Assembly: GCA_902491535.1 (NCBI GenBank) | Contig: CABUHS010000022.1 | Location: 1 to 46,421, forward strand | Source: an uncultured Eubacteriales bacterium | Lineage (GTDB): Bacteria > Bacillota > Clostridia > Oscillospirales > CAG-272 | Reading direction: 5' to 3' | DNA length: 46,421 nt | Shown: piece after piece, positions 7,305 through 14,548 of the stretch | How positions within the stretch are numbered: position 1 is the stretch's first letter | Layout: the number at the start of each line of letters is the position of its first letter | Program-made: the position numbers and the translations under genes | The notes under the pieces: model-generated | Seen by the model: the letters and a program-made list of their open reading frames with translations, nothing else | Told to the model about the DNA's origin: nothing | Database searches by the model: none

Positions 7305-8096
7305 TCAGATGTCTCCGATCTCCATGCGCGCTTCAACTCCGACTGCCGCGTCGGACGCATCGCCGTGCTTCGTTCTGAAATAATATACACCGCTCTGATC
7401 TCTGCCGCAAAGCACGGTTATCTTCTCACCGATCCGCGCCTCGCTGAGAAATGACAGCGAAAGCGAGGTTATCCGCTTTCCCGTGAGCAGCGGCCTGTGA
7501 TCGCCGCGGACGCCGAGCGCACTTTCTTCACAGTCATGCATGCTTACTGACGGAAGAAAATCGCACAGCATGTCCGGATATGCTGTGTTCGTCATATGTC
7601 CGTTGCTGTCGGCGTCGCTGTATGTAATCAGCCTGTTGCCGCGCGGTTGAAGCTCGATATCCTTCGGAATGGAAAATCTTATCGGTATGCCGTGCGATAC
7701 AGGTTCATCGGTTCCGAAGCCGAGCTTTACCGAATCGGCGCGGCAGAGCTTTCCGCTCTCTATATCCACAAGCGCCCATGATGTAATAGCCTCTGCGACT
7801 GTGCAGTCTCCGCGCATTATGCGCGCGCTGCGCATGAAAGATGCTCCGCTGATCTTGCAAGGCCAGGATTCTGCTGTAAGTTTGTCGCAGACATACATCG
7901 GCTCATATATTCTGAGTGCCGCGCGGCTGAGAATAAACGCCATTCCGTTTTTTCTTATATCTTCAAGAGACGGTCCGACATAAAAATGCTGATAGTATCC
8001 GGCGTTTTGGACATAGCTCAGTACCGCACTTGCGGACGCAATACCGTTTATATCGGTATCGCTCGGACGGACCGTTATTTCTTCACTCCATTTCAT
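7305..8096 (-). CDS. Acyl-ACP thioesterase
   Basis: Probable cytosolic hydrolase releasing fatty acids from acyl-ACP. It has 263 residues arranged as two hot-dog domains. The first begins with ITVRPSDTDINGIASASAVLSYVQ and includes FILSRAALRIYEPMYVCDKL. The second has LITYSDADSNGHMTNTAYPDML, the counterpart of the N-x-H-x-x-N motif of bacterial FatA/FatB-like enzymes. The length fits Pfam Acyl-ACP_TE proteins of Clostridia. The start at 8096 has only a moderate ribosome binding site (AAAGAAAG). Confidence 0.85.
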   Translation of the reverse strand: MKWSEEITVRPSDTDINGIASASAVLSYVQNAGYYQHFYVGPSLEDIRKNGMAFILSRAALRIYEPMYVCDKLTAESWPCKISGASFMRSARIMRGDCTVAEAITSWALVDIESGKLCRADSVKLGFGTDEPVSHGIPIRFSIPKDIELQPRGNRLITYSDADSNGHMTNTAYPDMLCDFLPSVSMHDCEESALGVRGDHRPLLTGKRITSLSLSFLSEARIGEKITVLCGRDQSGVYYFRTKHGDASDAAVGVEARMEIGDI

Positions 8097-8263
8097 TTTA
8101 TAACCATCTTTCTTTTGAACATTTAATTTAACCGCACCGTTTGAAAATAAGCGTCATCCGGCGGTTCGGATTTCGAACGATTTATCAGAAAAATAAAAGC
8201 AGTCAAGTCTGTTTCAGATTATGTACACAGCTGCAAATATCCGGGTATATCAAAGTCGGCGGC

Positions 8264-8520
8264 GCGTGCATTTTGGGAACTCGTAGCCGACTGTTCGAGT
8301 TCCTTTTGAAAGTGGCTTAAACATTGGCTTTTTCAGACTTTGTTGCTTGTCTGAAAAGTAATTTGGCCACAATTTTGACCATGACTGTGAAAGCAACTTA
8401 AAATTTAATATTTCAGGGTGTGGCTAAGCTAACAGAGCATGTGTTTTGGGAACTCGCTGCCGGATGTTCGAATCGCTTTCGGTGACAGCTTAAACACCGG
8501 ATTTTCAGCTTTCGGTGCTT
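8264..8520. repeat. Diverged direct repeat in a gene-free spacer
   Basis: Two segments of about 85 bp, at 8264-8347 and 8437-8520, share TTTTGGGAACTCG, TGTTCGA, GCTTAAACA and TTTCAG-CTTTG-TGCTT, offset by 173 bp. Neither shows a convincing protein. The spacer 8097-8585 holds nothing else recognisable. Confidence 0.5.
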
Positions 8521-8585
8521 ATCATGGTATAGTTAACCGCTGAATGCCATGTGTCAGTGCTTTGTACTTTAACCCGTAAATAATG

Positions 8586-8620
8586 AAAAGCGGATCCCGC
8601 CGCATAGCGGGCAGGATCCG
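8586..8620 (-). terminator. Terminator of fba
   Basis: On the minus strand, a stem CGGATCC-GCCCGC with its complement (8591-8620) encloses a short TATG loop and is followed by CTTTTCA. Confidence 0.75.
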
Positions 8621-8656
8621 TGATCTTTCTGTATTTTAAAGGGGTACAGATATTGC

Positions 8657-9586
8657 TTACGCCTTGCCGTTTGAGCCGAGAACATTGATGATCTTGTGAG
8701 AAACCATCTTTTTGACCTCTTCGCGTGCAACACTGAGATAGCCGCGGGGATCGAATACCGAAGGCTCAGCAGTCATTACACGGCGGATACCTGCAGTGAA
8801 AGCAAGACGGATATCCGAGTCGATATTGATCTTGCAGACTGCCATAGAAGCCGCACGGCGGAGAAGCTCTTCCGGAACTCCCTTTGCGCCGTCAAGCTTA
8901 CCGCCGCAAGCGTTGATCTCATCAACAAGCTCCGGAATAACCGAAGATGCACCGTGAAGAACGATCGGGAATCCGGGGAGACGGTTGCCGATCTCCTCGA
9001 GAATATCAAAGCGGAGCTTAGCTTCGCCTTTGAACTTGTATGCGCCGTGGCTTGTTCCGATAGCGATAGCGAGCGAGTCAACGCCTGTCTTGGAAACGAA
9101 TTCCTCAACCTCGGAGGGATTTGTGTACATAGCGTCGTCAGCGGATACGTTTACGTCATCCTCGATGCCAGCAAGCTTACCAAGCTCACCCTCGACAACA
9201 ACTCCGCGTGCGTGCGCGTACTCTACAACTTTACGTGTAAGCTCTATGTTCTCTTCGAAAGAATACTTTGAACCGTCGATCATGACAGAGGTAAATCCGC
9301 CGTCGATGCAGGACTTGCAGATCTCAAAATCTGCGCCGTGGTCGAGGTGAAGTGCAACTTCAATATCGGAATCCTTTACAGCTGCCTGAGCGAGCGCCAT
9401 GAGGTACTCATGCTTTGCGTACTTACGTGCGCCTGCGGATACCTGCATGATGACCGGAGACTTGTTTTCTGCAGCACTTTCTGCGATCGCCTGAATGATC
9501 TCCATATTGTTGATGTTGAACGCTCCGACGGCGTATCCGCCTTCGTAAGCTTTCTTGAACATTTCTGTAGTTGTTACAAGGGCCAT
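8657..9586 (-). CDS. fba: Class II fructose-1,6-bisphosphate aldolase
   Basis: Zinc-dependent glycolytic/gluconeogenic enzyme that interconverts fructose-1,6-bisphosphate with DHAP and glyceraldehyde-3-phosphate. The protein has 309 residues. HLDHGAD at about 80-86 carries the catalytic Asp82 and zinc ligand His83; DGSKYSFEEN and LHGASS follow in the usual order. The start at 9586 is supported by AGGAGAG 8 nt upstream and by the family N terminus (MALVTTTEMFKKAYEGGYAVGAFN). An in-frame extension to 9664 would run into the promoter. Monocistronic. Confidence 0.96.
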   Translation of the reverse strand: MALVTTTEMFKKAYEGGYAVGAFNINNMEIIQAIAESAAENKSPVIMQVSAGARKYAKHEYLMALAQAAVKDSDIEVALHLDHGADFEICKSCIDGGFTSVMIDGSKYSFEENIELTRKVVEYAHARGVVVEGELGKLAGIEDDVNVSADDAMYTNPSEVEEFVSKTGVDSLAIAIGTSHGAYKFKGEAKLRFDILEEIGNRLPGFPIVLHGASSVIPELVDEINACGGKLDGAKGVPEELLRRAASMAVCKINIDSDIRLAFTAGIRRVMTAEPSVFDPRGYLSVAREEVKKMVSHKIINVLGSNGKA

Positions 9587-9668
9587 TTTATTACTCTCCT
9601 GTTTCTTAGTCAGTCTCTGCGCATATCCGCAGGACTTTTCTGATTTAGTTAAATTTTCATACATATCT

Positions 9669-9697
9669 ATTTTAACTCATAGATGTAAAAAAATCAA
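9669..9697 (-). promoter_or_regulatory. Promoter of fba
   Basis: On the minus strand, TTGATT (9697-9692), 17 nt, TAAAAT (9674-9669). The leader is about 75 nt. The rest of the spacer up to 9978 shows no gene. Confidence 0.65.
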
Positions 9698-9978
9698 GGA
9701 CTTTTTTTGGATTTTGTAATAAAAGGCAAAAGAATTTCGTATTTAAAACAGAATGAGCATAGAAAATCATTTTGAAAAAGCTGTCGGGATTTGTTTCCCG
9801 GCTGTATAATTCATTACCGGTTTGCAAAACGGATCCGGGGGAGCAGGTTTTATATTCTGTTTTGCGTATATAGGTTGTATCCGGCTGCACAGCCTGCGGC
9901 TGTCACAGAACCGTCCGATGAGGTTCGAAATATGCTTTGAGCAATATATGCTGTCTGAGTACCTATATCTGACTTGTA

Positions 9979-10464
9979 TTATATTTCTGCGACACTGCCG
10001 CCGTCGGCGTCACCGATCAGTGCGGCAGGCATGCTTTGCCGATCGCTGTATTCCGGCTCGGATTCGTTTCTGAATTCATGTGTGTTTCGTATTCCGGCTT
10101 CTGTATGCCTATCAAGACCGAAGCTTATTGTTATTGCGTCATCGACTCGATCCATTACCGAGTCGTCAAGATGTCCCATCTTTTCACCGAGTCTCTTTTT
10201 GTCGAGCGTTCTTATCTGTTCAAGAAGCACTACCGAATCCTTGGACAATCCCGCCGTGCCCTGAAGCGCGCCGCGGCATACCTCTATATGTGTCGGAAGC
10301 TTTGCCTTTCCGAGTCTGCTTGTTATTGCCGCGGCTATCACCGTCGGACTGTATTTGTTGCCGACGTCGTTCTGTATTATGAGGACAGGACGAAGTCCGC
10401 CCTGCTCCGATCCGATAACCGGAGAAAGATCGGCGTAAAAAATATCTCCGCGTTTTACCGTCAT
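9979..10464 (-). CDS. EndoA/MazF-type mRNA interferase toxin
   Basis: Ribosome-independent endoribonuclease of the PemK/MazF family. It has 161 residues. The core (about 1-118) closely follows the Bacillus EndoA pattern: VKRGDIFYADLSPVIGSEQGG, RPVLIIQNDVGNKYSPTVI and LLEQIRTLDKKRLGEK. A C-terminal tail of about 43 residues (acidic, Gly/Ser-rich) is absent from the usual proteins of about 116 residues. ATG 10464 was chosen because GGAGAG lies 9 nt upstream; a GTG at 10473 is too close to it. No antitoxin gene is found on either side, whereas EndoAI normally precedes EndoA. Confidence 0.88.
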   Translation of the reverse strand: MTVKRGDIFYADLSPVIGSEQGGLRPVLIIQNDVGNKYSPTVIAAAITSRLGKAKLPTHIEVCRGALQGTAGLSKDSVVLLEQIRTLDKKRLGEKMGHLDDSVMDRVDDAITISFGLDRHTEAGIRNTHEFRNESEPEYSDRQSMPAALIGDADGGSVAEI

Positions 10465-10694
10465 TTGATTCACTCTCCATTATTTTATACGTTGCGCACG
10501 CCTGCGCGTCTTTCTGTATGCTTATTTTTACCTGCGAAGGCGCGCTTTAAACATCGGCGGCAAAAAATATCTCCGCCGCCCTTAATATTTTATGCGCCTC
10601 ATACGAAAGCGGTGAGTTGCTCCGGACGTGTTACAAAAAACTGCGCGGTAATGATTTTTTTACAAGTCAGGGCAATTTTGTTTTATGTGCGGTA

Positions 10695-10723
10695 TTTACA
10701 TTTTTTGCATATTGTGGTATACT
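10695..10723 (+). promoter_or_regulatory. Promoter of nrdR
   Basis: TTTACA (10695-10700), 17 nt, TATACT (10718-10723). The start near 10730 gives a leader of about 180 nt. Between the toxin start and this promoter, the only structure seen is a GGCGGC/GCCGCC hairpin at about 10555-10580. Confidence 0.65.
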
Positions 10724-10779
10724 ATAGTATATTATTTGAAAGAAAACGCATGTCCGGACGTTACGTCCGCGGCATTTGT

Positions 10780-10895
10780 AAACTTGAAAAGCAAGATATC
10801 TCCCGCCTCTCAGGCGTCGGGATCCATTTATTTTTCAGCGTCGGTACATTCCGCTGCTGAAACGTTGAATGACGGGGGTTGCCCCTGCCAAAGAA
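10780..10895 (+). ncRNA. Structured leader of nrdR related to the 3.5-kb element
   Basis: The leader shares AGATATCTCCCGCC, AGGCG, CGGGATCCATTT and TTTCAGCG with each copy at 3525-3865. It keeps the three-hairpin order: CCCG-GCCT/AGGC-CGGG, then TTTCAGC/GCTGAAA (8 nt loop region changed), then GGGG-TTG-CCCC. A G-U pair in the copies at 3.5 kb becomes G-C here, and the second stem differs in sequence while still pairing. Position inside a 5' leader suggests a cis-regulatory role, but an inserted repeat is equally possible. Confidence 0.5.
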
Positions 10896-10907
10896 GGTGC
10901 GGTTCTA

Positions 10908-11363
10908 ATGATGAAATGTCCTGTTTGCGGATTTGAAGACAGTAAGGTTATCGACACAAGACCCACAGATGACGGCAGTATACGCCGCCGCAGAGAATGT
11001 CTGCGCTGTCAGCGGAGATTTACTACGTTTGAAATGATAGATACGGTTCCGGCGCTTGTCGTTAAGAAGGACGGCAGCCGTGAGGTTTTCGACCGCAGTA
11101 AGATTCTCAGCGGTATTATCAAAGCGTGCTATAAACGCCCTGTTACGACCGAACAGATGAACGGTATAGTGGAGAATATCGTCGCCGCAGTTTCCGAATC
11201 GCTCAGCAAGGAGATTCCTGCGTCGGAGATAGGCAATATGGTTATGGAAGGTCTGCGCGAGGTCGATAAGGTGTCGTATGTCCGCTTTGCATCGGTGTAC
11301 CGTGAATTTCAGGATGTCGATACGTTTATGAGAGAGATCTCGGAACTTAAAAAGAACGACTGA
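10908..11363 (+). CDS. nrdR: Transcriptional repressor NrdR
   Basis: ATP/dATP-sensing repressor of ribonucleotide reductase genes. It has 151 residues. The zinc ribbon uses Cys4, Cys7, Cys31 and Cys34 (MKCPVCG; CLRCQRRF); the ATP-cone domain follows at about 48-138 with VVKKDGSREVFDRSKI and VSYVRFASVYREF. Two adjacent ATG codons (10908, 10911) are possible; the second gives the usual MKCPVCG start. An upstream in-frame ATG at 10869 lies inside the structured leader and was not used. No reductase gene is nearby. Confidence 0.95.
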   Translation: MMKCPVCGFEDSKVIDTRPTDDGSIRRRRECLRCQRRFTTFEMIDTVPALVVKKDGSREVFDRSKILSGIIKACYKRPVTTEQMNGIVENIVAAVSESLSKEIPASEIGNMVMEGLREVDKVSYVRFASVYREFQDVDTFMREISELKKND

Positions 11364-11380
11364 TCCGGGTAATATTTATC

Positions 11381-11413
11381 TTAATGTCCCCTGCAGTACG
11401 CAGGGGGCATTAA
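11381..11413 (+). terminator. Hairpin after nrdR, probable terminator
   Basis: A stem of about 13 bp, TTAATGTCCCCTG with CAGGGGGCATTAA (11381-11393 with 11401-11413). The downstream tract is only weakly T-rich, so efficiency is uncertain. Confidence 0.5.
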
Positions 11414-11582
11414 GGCTTGCCTTGCAGATGATGTGCGCTGCATTTTTTCTGCGCACGGTATTGTATATGCCACGGAACTGTTAACAATAAATACATAAAA
11501 TGCGCTGTATTTATTAATATTATAATGATATAATATTATCCGTTCATAGAACAGACCGTATTTGATACGATGTATTTAATAC

Positions 11583-11659
11583 GGGCCATTAGCTCAGTTG
11601 GTTAGAGCTACCGGCTCATAACCGGTCGGTCCGGGGTTCGAGTCCCTGATGGCCCACCA
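11583..11659 (+). tRNA. tRNA with CAU anticodon, probably elongator tRNA-Met
   Basis: A full cloverleaf: acceptor GGGCCAT/ATGGCCC, D arm GCTC/GAGC, anticodon stem ACCGG/CCGGT with loop CTCATAA, T arm with TTCGAGT, and an encoded CCA end. The CAU anticodon fits elongator Met. A lysidine-modified tRNA-Ile2 has the same anticodon and cannot be excluded without model scores. It is not an initiator, because the acceptor begins with a paired G-C. A weak TGTATT-17-TATAAT (11506-11534) may be its promoter. Confidence 0.93.
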
Positions 11660-11663
11660 TAGC

Positions 11664-11704
11664 AAAAATCCCCCGTTTACCACAGGCAAACGGGGGATTT
11701 TTTG
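11664..11704 (+). terminator. Terminator after the tRNA gene
   Basis: AAAATCCCCCGTTT pairs with AAACGGGGGATTTT (11665-11678 with 11688-11701) and runs straight into a T tract. Confidence 0.85.
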
Positions 11705-11755
11705 AAGTAAATTATTTTACTTGGCAGAGATAAAAATGCAAGGAGATAAGACTGT

Positions 11756-12508
11756 ATGAAATCGGTTTCTATCGAAGATGCACGTAAATTATTTTTTGCA
11801 TCAGATGCTAAATATGTATCGCAGGAACAAACCTCTGTTTATTATGACAATTTTTCGGGACAAATTGAAATATTTCCTTATGTTTCACACGGCTGTCTTG
11901 TTATAAAAACCGGACCTAATTGGCATATACATGCATTGTCCGCAGAAGCAGATCTTATTACAGCAATAGATGATGTAAAGGAAAATTACGATAAAAATTC
12001 TGAAAAGATTATGGTTTGCACCTGGAATAATATCCCGGAAGAATTGAAGGATAATGCTGGCGCATATAAGTTTGTGAGAGCTTATAGACCGTATAATGAC
12101 GGAGCAATTCGTACATTAACTATTGCGGATGAAAAAAATATTGAAAATTGCTGCACTTACGATCCGGAGGATAATCGATTCGGAAAAGATATTTCCGAAA
12201 GCTTCATTGCTCACTTTAAGGACTATTTTGATGATCCCGATGTAGTAAACCTCGGATTATTTGAAAACAATGCTCTTGTTGGATTTGTCCAATCTTTTTC
12301 CGATAATTATCTTGGACTGTCAACGATCAATATTTTTGTAAAGCGCGGCTATCGAAAAAACGGATATGCAGGGCGGTTAGTTGCGGCAATATGTGCTGTA
12401 TCGAAAAATACAATGTACTGTTATAGTTGTGTAAAAACAAATATCGCATCTGTCAACACTGCTAAATCATGCGGATTCGAATTTAGAGGCGCGTATTTGC
12501 TTGTCTGA
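11756..12508 (+). CDS. GNAT family N-acetyltransferase, two-domain
   Basis: Probable acetyltransferase of unknown substrate, 250 residues. The N-terminal half (about 1-115) has no recognised motif. The C-terminal half (about 118-250) shows the GNAT pattern: LGLFENNALVGFVQS, then TINIFVKRGYRKNGYAGRLVAAI with the R-x-x-G-Y-A CoA-binding loop, then SVNTAKSCGFEFRG. AAGGAG lies upstream of the ATG. Base composition is more AT-rich than the neighbours, which suggests separate ancestry. It stands alone after the tRNA terminator. Confidence 0.8.
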   Translation: MKSVSIEDARKLFFASDAKYVSQEQTSVYYDNFSGQIEIFPYVSHGCLVIKTGPNWHIHALSAEADLITAIDDVKENYDKNSEKIMVCTWNNIPEELKDNAGAYKFVRAYRPYNDGAIRTLTIADEKNIENCCTYDPEDNRFGKDISESFIAHFKDYFDDPDVVNLGLFENNALVGFVQSFSDNYLGLSTINIFVKRGYRKNGYAGRLVAAICAVSKNTMYCYSCVKTNIASVNTAKSCGFEFRGAYLLV

Positions 12509-12582
12509 TTAAAGTGAGGTTGTGCTATACTTTTTTAAAAGGATCTCGATTGTTTTGCTCAGCGCGATAAAGGAGAATAAAA

Positions 12583-12681
12583 GTGAAAATTCTTGTATCA
12601 GGGTTTAAAGGAGACAATAATTCATCGAAAATTTTGCTTGATAACTTGCCGAACATAGAGTGTAAAAAACGGTTGACTTGA
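12583..12681 (+). pseudogene. Short ORF resembling the N terminus of pyroglutamyl peptidase
   Basis: A GTG with a good AAAGGAG site 8 nt upstream opens 32 codons starting MKILVSGFKGDNNSSKILLD, then a stop. The first eight residues match the MKILVTGF start of pyrrolidone-carboxylate peptidases (about 200 residues), but nothing further is recognisable. It is either a truncated remnant or an unrelated small ORF. The remaining spacer, 12682-12818, shows no gene. Confidence 0.3.
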
Positions 12682-12818
12682 CAGAAAAGCATATTGCTGA
12701 TGTTTGAATGTGACAGTACTTTTTTTCATATTGTTTTTTGTGAACCTGATACAAGCGGCGATATTTACTGAAGATTTTCTTTCGGTTCAAAATTGCCGCC
12801 TGTTTTCCGAAAAAGTGC

Positions 12819-12847
12819 TTGACTTTGCGGTGCAGATATATTATAAT
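12819..12847 (+). promoter_or_regulatory. Promoter of the SCIFF peptide gene
   Basis: TTGACT (12819-12824), 17 nt, TATAAT (12842-12847), giving a short leader of about 26 nt before the GGAGG site. Confidence 0.75.
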
Positions 12848-12879
12848 AAATACATAATTATATCTGTGGAGGTTTCGAA

Positions 12880-13032
12880 ATGCAACACATTAAGACAATT
12901 AAGACAAAGAATCTGTGTGAGAGCGCTAAGAAGGGCGGATGCGGCGAGTGCCAGACGTCCTGCCAGTCAGCATGCAAGACAAGCTGCGGTATCGCAAATC
13001 AGCAGTGCGAGAATAAAAAGGAAAGCAAGTAA
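12880..13032 (+). CDS. scfA: SCIFF ribosomal peptide precursor
   Basis: A 50-residue precursor of the six-cysteines-in-forty-five family, near universal in Clostridia. It is modified to thioether crosslinks by the radical-SAM enzyme encoded next. The leader starts MQHIKTIKTKNL. The core has the regular GGCGECQTSCQSACKTSC spacing (Cys 21, 24, 28, 32, 36) and Cys43. Cys13 is an extra, seventh cysteine in the leader where family members usually have Ala/Ser/Pro. GGAGG lies 7 nt upstream of the ATG. A strong terminator separates it from the maturase, so the peptide mRNA is probably made in excess. Confidence 0.95.
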   Translation: MQHIKTIKTKNLCESAKKGGCGECQTSCQSACKTSCGIANQQCENKKESK

Positions 13033-13045
13033 TCATGCATTTCAG

Positions 13046-13074
13046 AAACGCCGCCGCGATGGCGGCGTTTTTTG
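13046..13074 (+). terminator. Terminator between SCIFF peptide and maturase
   Basis: A 10-bp GC-rich stem AAACGCCGCC/GGCGGCGTTT (13046-13055 with 13061-13070), 5-nt loop, then TTTT. Partial read-through would set the peptide to enzyme ratio. Confidence 0.85.
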
Positions 13075-13168
13075 CAGATGTACGAAGTAGTTCGGTTCAT
13101 TGGGCAAGTATTTGCTTTACATATTAAAATAAATTATATCGCCGCAGAGCGGTAAAACGGAGACATAT

Positions 13169-14548
13169 ATGATACATCAGTATAAACTCGGAGGCTATAA
13201 TATCGTACTCGACGTATGCTCGGGCGCAGTCCACGCGGTGGACGATATCGCCTTTGACATCATCTCGGAATTTGAGGATCAGCCGCGCGAGGCGGTAATA
13301 AAAAAGGCGACGGAGAAATACTGCACAGAGGACGTAACAGAGCAGGATATCGAGGAATGCTACGATCAGATCGCGCAGCTTAAAGAGGACGGTCAGCTTT
13401 TCACGCCCGATACCTTTGAACCTATGGCAGGCGCGCTTAAAGAAAAGACCGCCGGTGTTGTCAAGGCGCTCTGCCTTCATATTGCGCATACCTGCAATCT
13501 CAGCTGCGCCTACTGCTTTGCAAGTCAGGGAAAATACAGCGGCGACCGCGCGCTGATGAGCTTTGAGACAGGAAAGCGCGCGCTCGATTTTCTTATCGAA
13601 AATTCGGGAAGCAGACGCAATCTTGAGGTCGATTTCTTCGGCGGCGAGCCGCTCATGAACTTCGACGTTGTAAAAAGTCTTGTGCAGTACGCGCGCAGTA
13701 TCGAAAAAGAACACGGAAAGAATTTCCGTTTTACTCTGACCACAAACGGCGTTCTTATCGACGATGACGTTATCGAATTTGCAAACCGTGAGATGAGCAA
13801 TGTCGTTCTCAGCCTTGACGGACGAAAAGAGGTACACGACCGCTACCGCGTCGATTACGCAGGAAACGGAAGCTGGGAGAAGATCGTTCCGAAGTTCCAG
13901 AAGCTTGTGCAGGCGCGCGGCGGAAAGAACTATTACATGCGCGGGACGTTCACGCACGCCAATCCCGACTTTTTAGAGGATATAAAGCAGATGCTCGATC
14001 TCGGATTTACCGAGCTTAGCATGGAGCCTGTTGTCACAAAAAAAGGAGATCCGTCAGAGCTGACAGAGGAGGATCTGCCGATAGTGCTTGAGCAGTACGA
14101 AAAGCTCGCTGAGCTTATGCTGGAGCGCGAGAAGGAGGGCAGACCGTTCACGTTCTATCACTATATGATAGATCTAAGCGGAGGACCGTGTATCTACAAG
14201 CGCATATCGGGCTGCGGATCGGGAACGGAATATATGGCGGTGACGCCGTGGGGCGATCTTTATCCCTGCCATCAGTTTGTGGGAGATGAAAAATTCAAGC
14301 TTGGAAATATATTCGACGGAGTGTCGAATACCGCTGTGCAGAAAGAATTTGCCGACTGTAATGTATATGCGCGCGAGCAGTGCCGTGACTGTTGGGCAAG
14401 ACTTTACTGTTCGGGCGGATGCGCCGCAAACGCATATCATTCGACAGGCTCGGTAAAGGGCGTTTATGAATACGGATGTAAGCTGTTCAGAAAGAGAATG
14501 GAATGTGCGATCGCAGTGGCGGTCGCAAAAAGCGTGGACGGTGACTGA
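13169..14548 (+). CDS. scfB: SCIFF maturase, radical SAM/SPASM thioether synthase
   Basis: Cytosolic enzyme that installs thioether links in the SCIFF peptide. It has 459 residues. A peptide-recognition (RRE, PqqD-like) domain occupies about 1-85. The radical-SAM cluster motif C-x3-C-x2-C uses Cys109, Cys113 and Cys116 (HTCNLSCAYC). The SPASM region has CGSGTEYMAVTPWGDLYPCHQF and, near the end, CRDCWARLYCSGGCAANAYH with a final GCKLF, holding two auxiliary 4Fe-4S clusters. It follows the SCIFF peptide by 136 nt. Its TGA overlaps the ATG of the next gene (TGATG), which implies translational coupling. Confidence 0.95.
   Translation: MIHQYKLGGYNIVLDVCSGAVHAVDDIAFDIISEFEDQPREAVIKKATEKYCTEDVTEQDIEECYDQIAQLKEDGQLFTPDTFEPMAGALKEKTAGVVKALCLHIAHTCNLSCAYCFASQGKYSGDRALMSFETGKRALDFLIENSGSRRNLEVDFFGGEPLMNFDVVKSLVQYARSIEKEHGKNFRFTLTTNGVLIDDDVIEFANREMSNVVLSLDGRKEVHDRYRVDYAGNGSWEKIVPKFQKLVQARGGKNYYMRGTFTHANPDFLEDIKQMLDLGFTELSMEPVVTKKGDPSELTEEDLPIVLEQYEKLAELMLEREKEGRPFTFYHYMIDLSGGPCIYKRISGCGSGTEYMAVTPWGDLYPCHQFVGDEKFKLGNIFDGVSNTAVQKEFADCNVYAREQCRDCWARLYCSGGCAANAYHSTGSVKGVYEYGCKLFRKRMECAIAVAVAKSVDGD

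Noticed and set aside
10555..10580. Terminator for the toxin or nrdR
   Set aside because: The GGCGGC/GCCGCC hairpin lies upstream of both start codons and lacks a T run in either direction.
10036..10860. 274-codon open frame on the plus strand
   Set aside because: It lies antisense to the EndoA/MazF gene and runs into the nrdR leader; it is a shadow frame with low-complexity Cys/Arg/Tyr-rich composition.
13124..13957. 277-codon frame antisense to the SCIFF maturase
   Set aside because: The maturase is certain; the opposite frame has no motif and no start signal.
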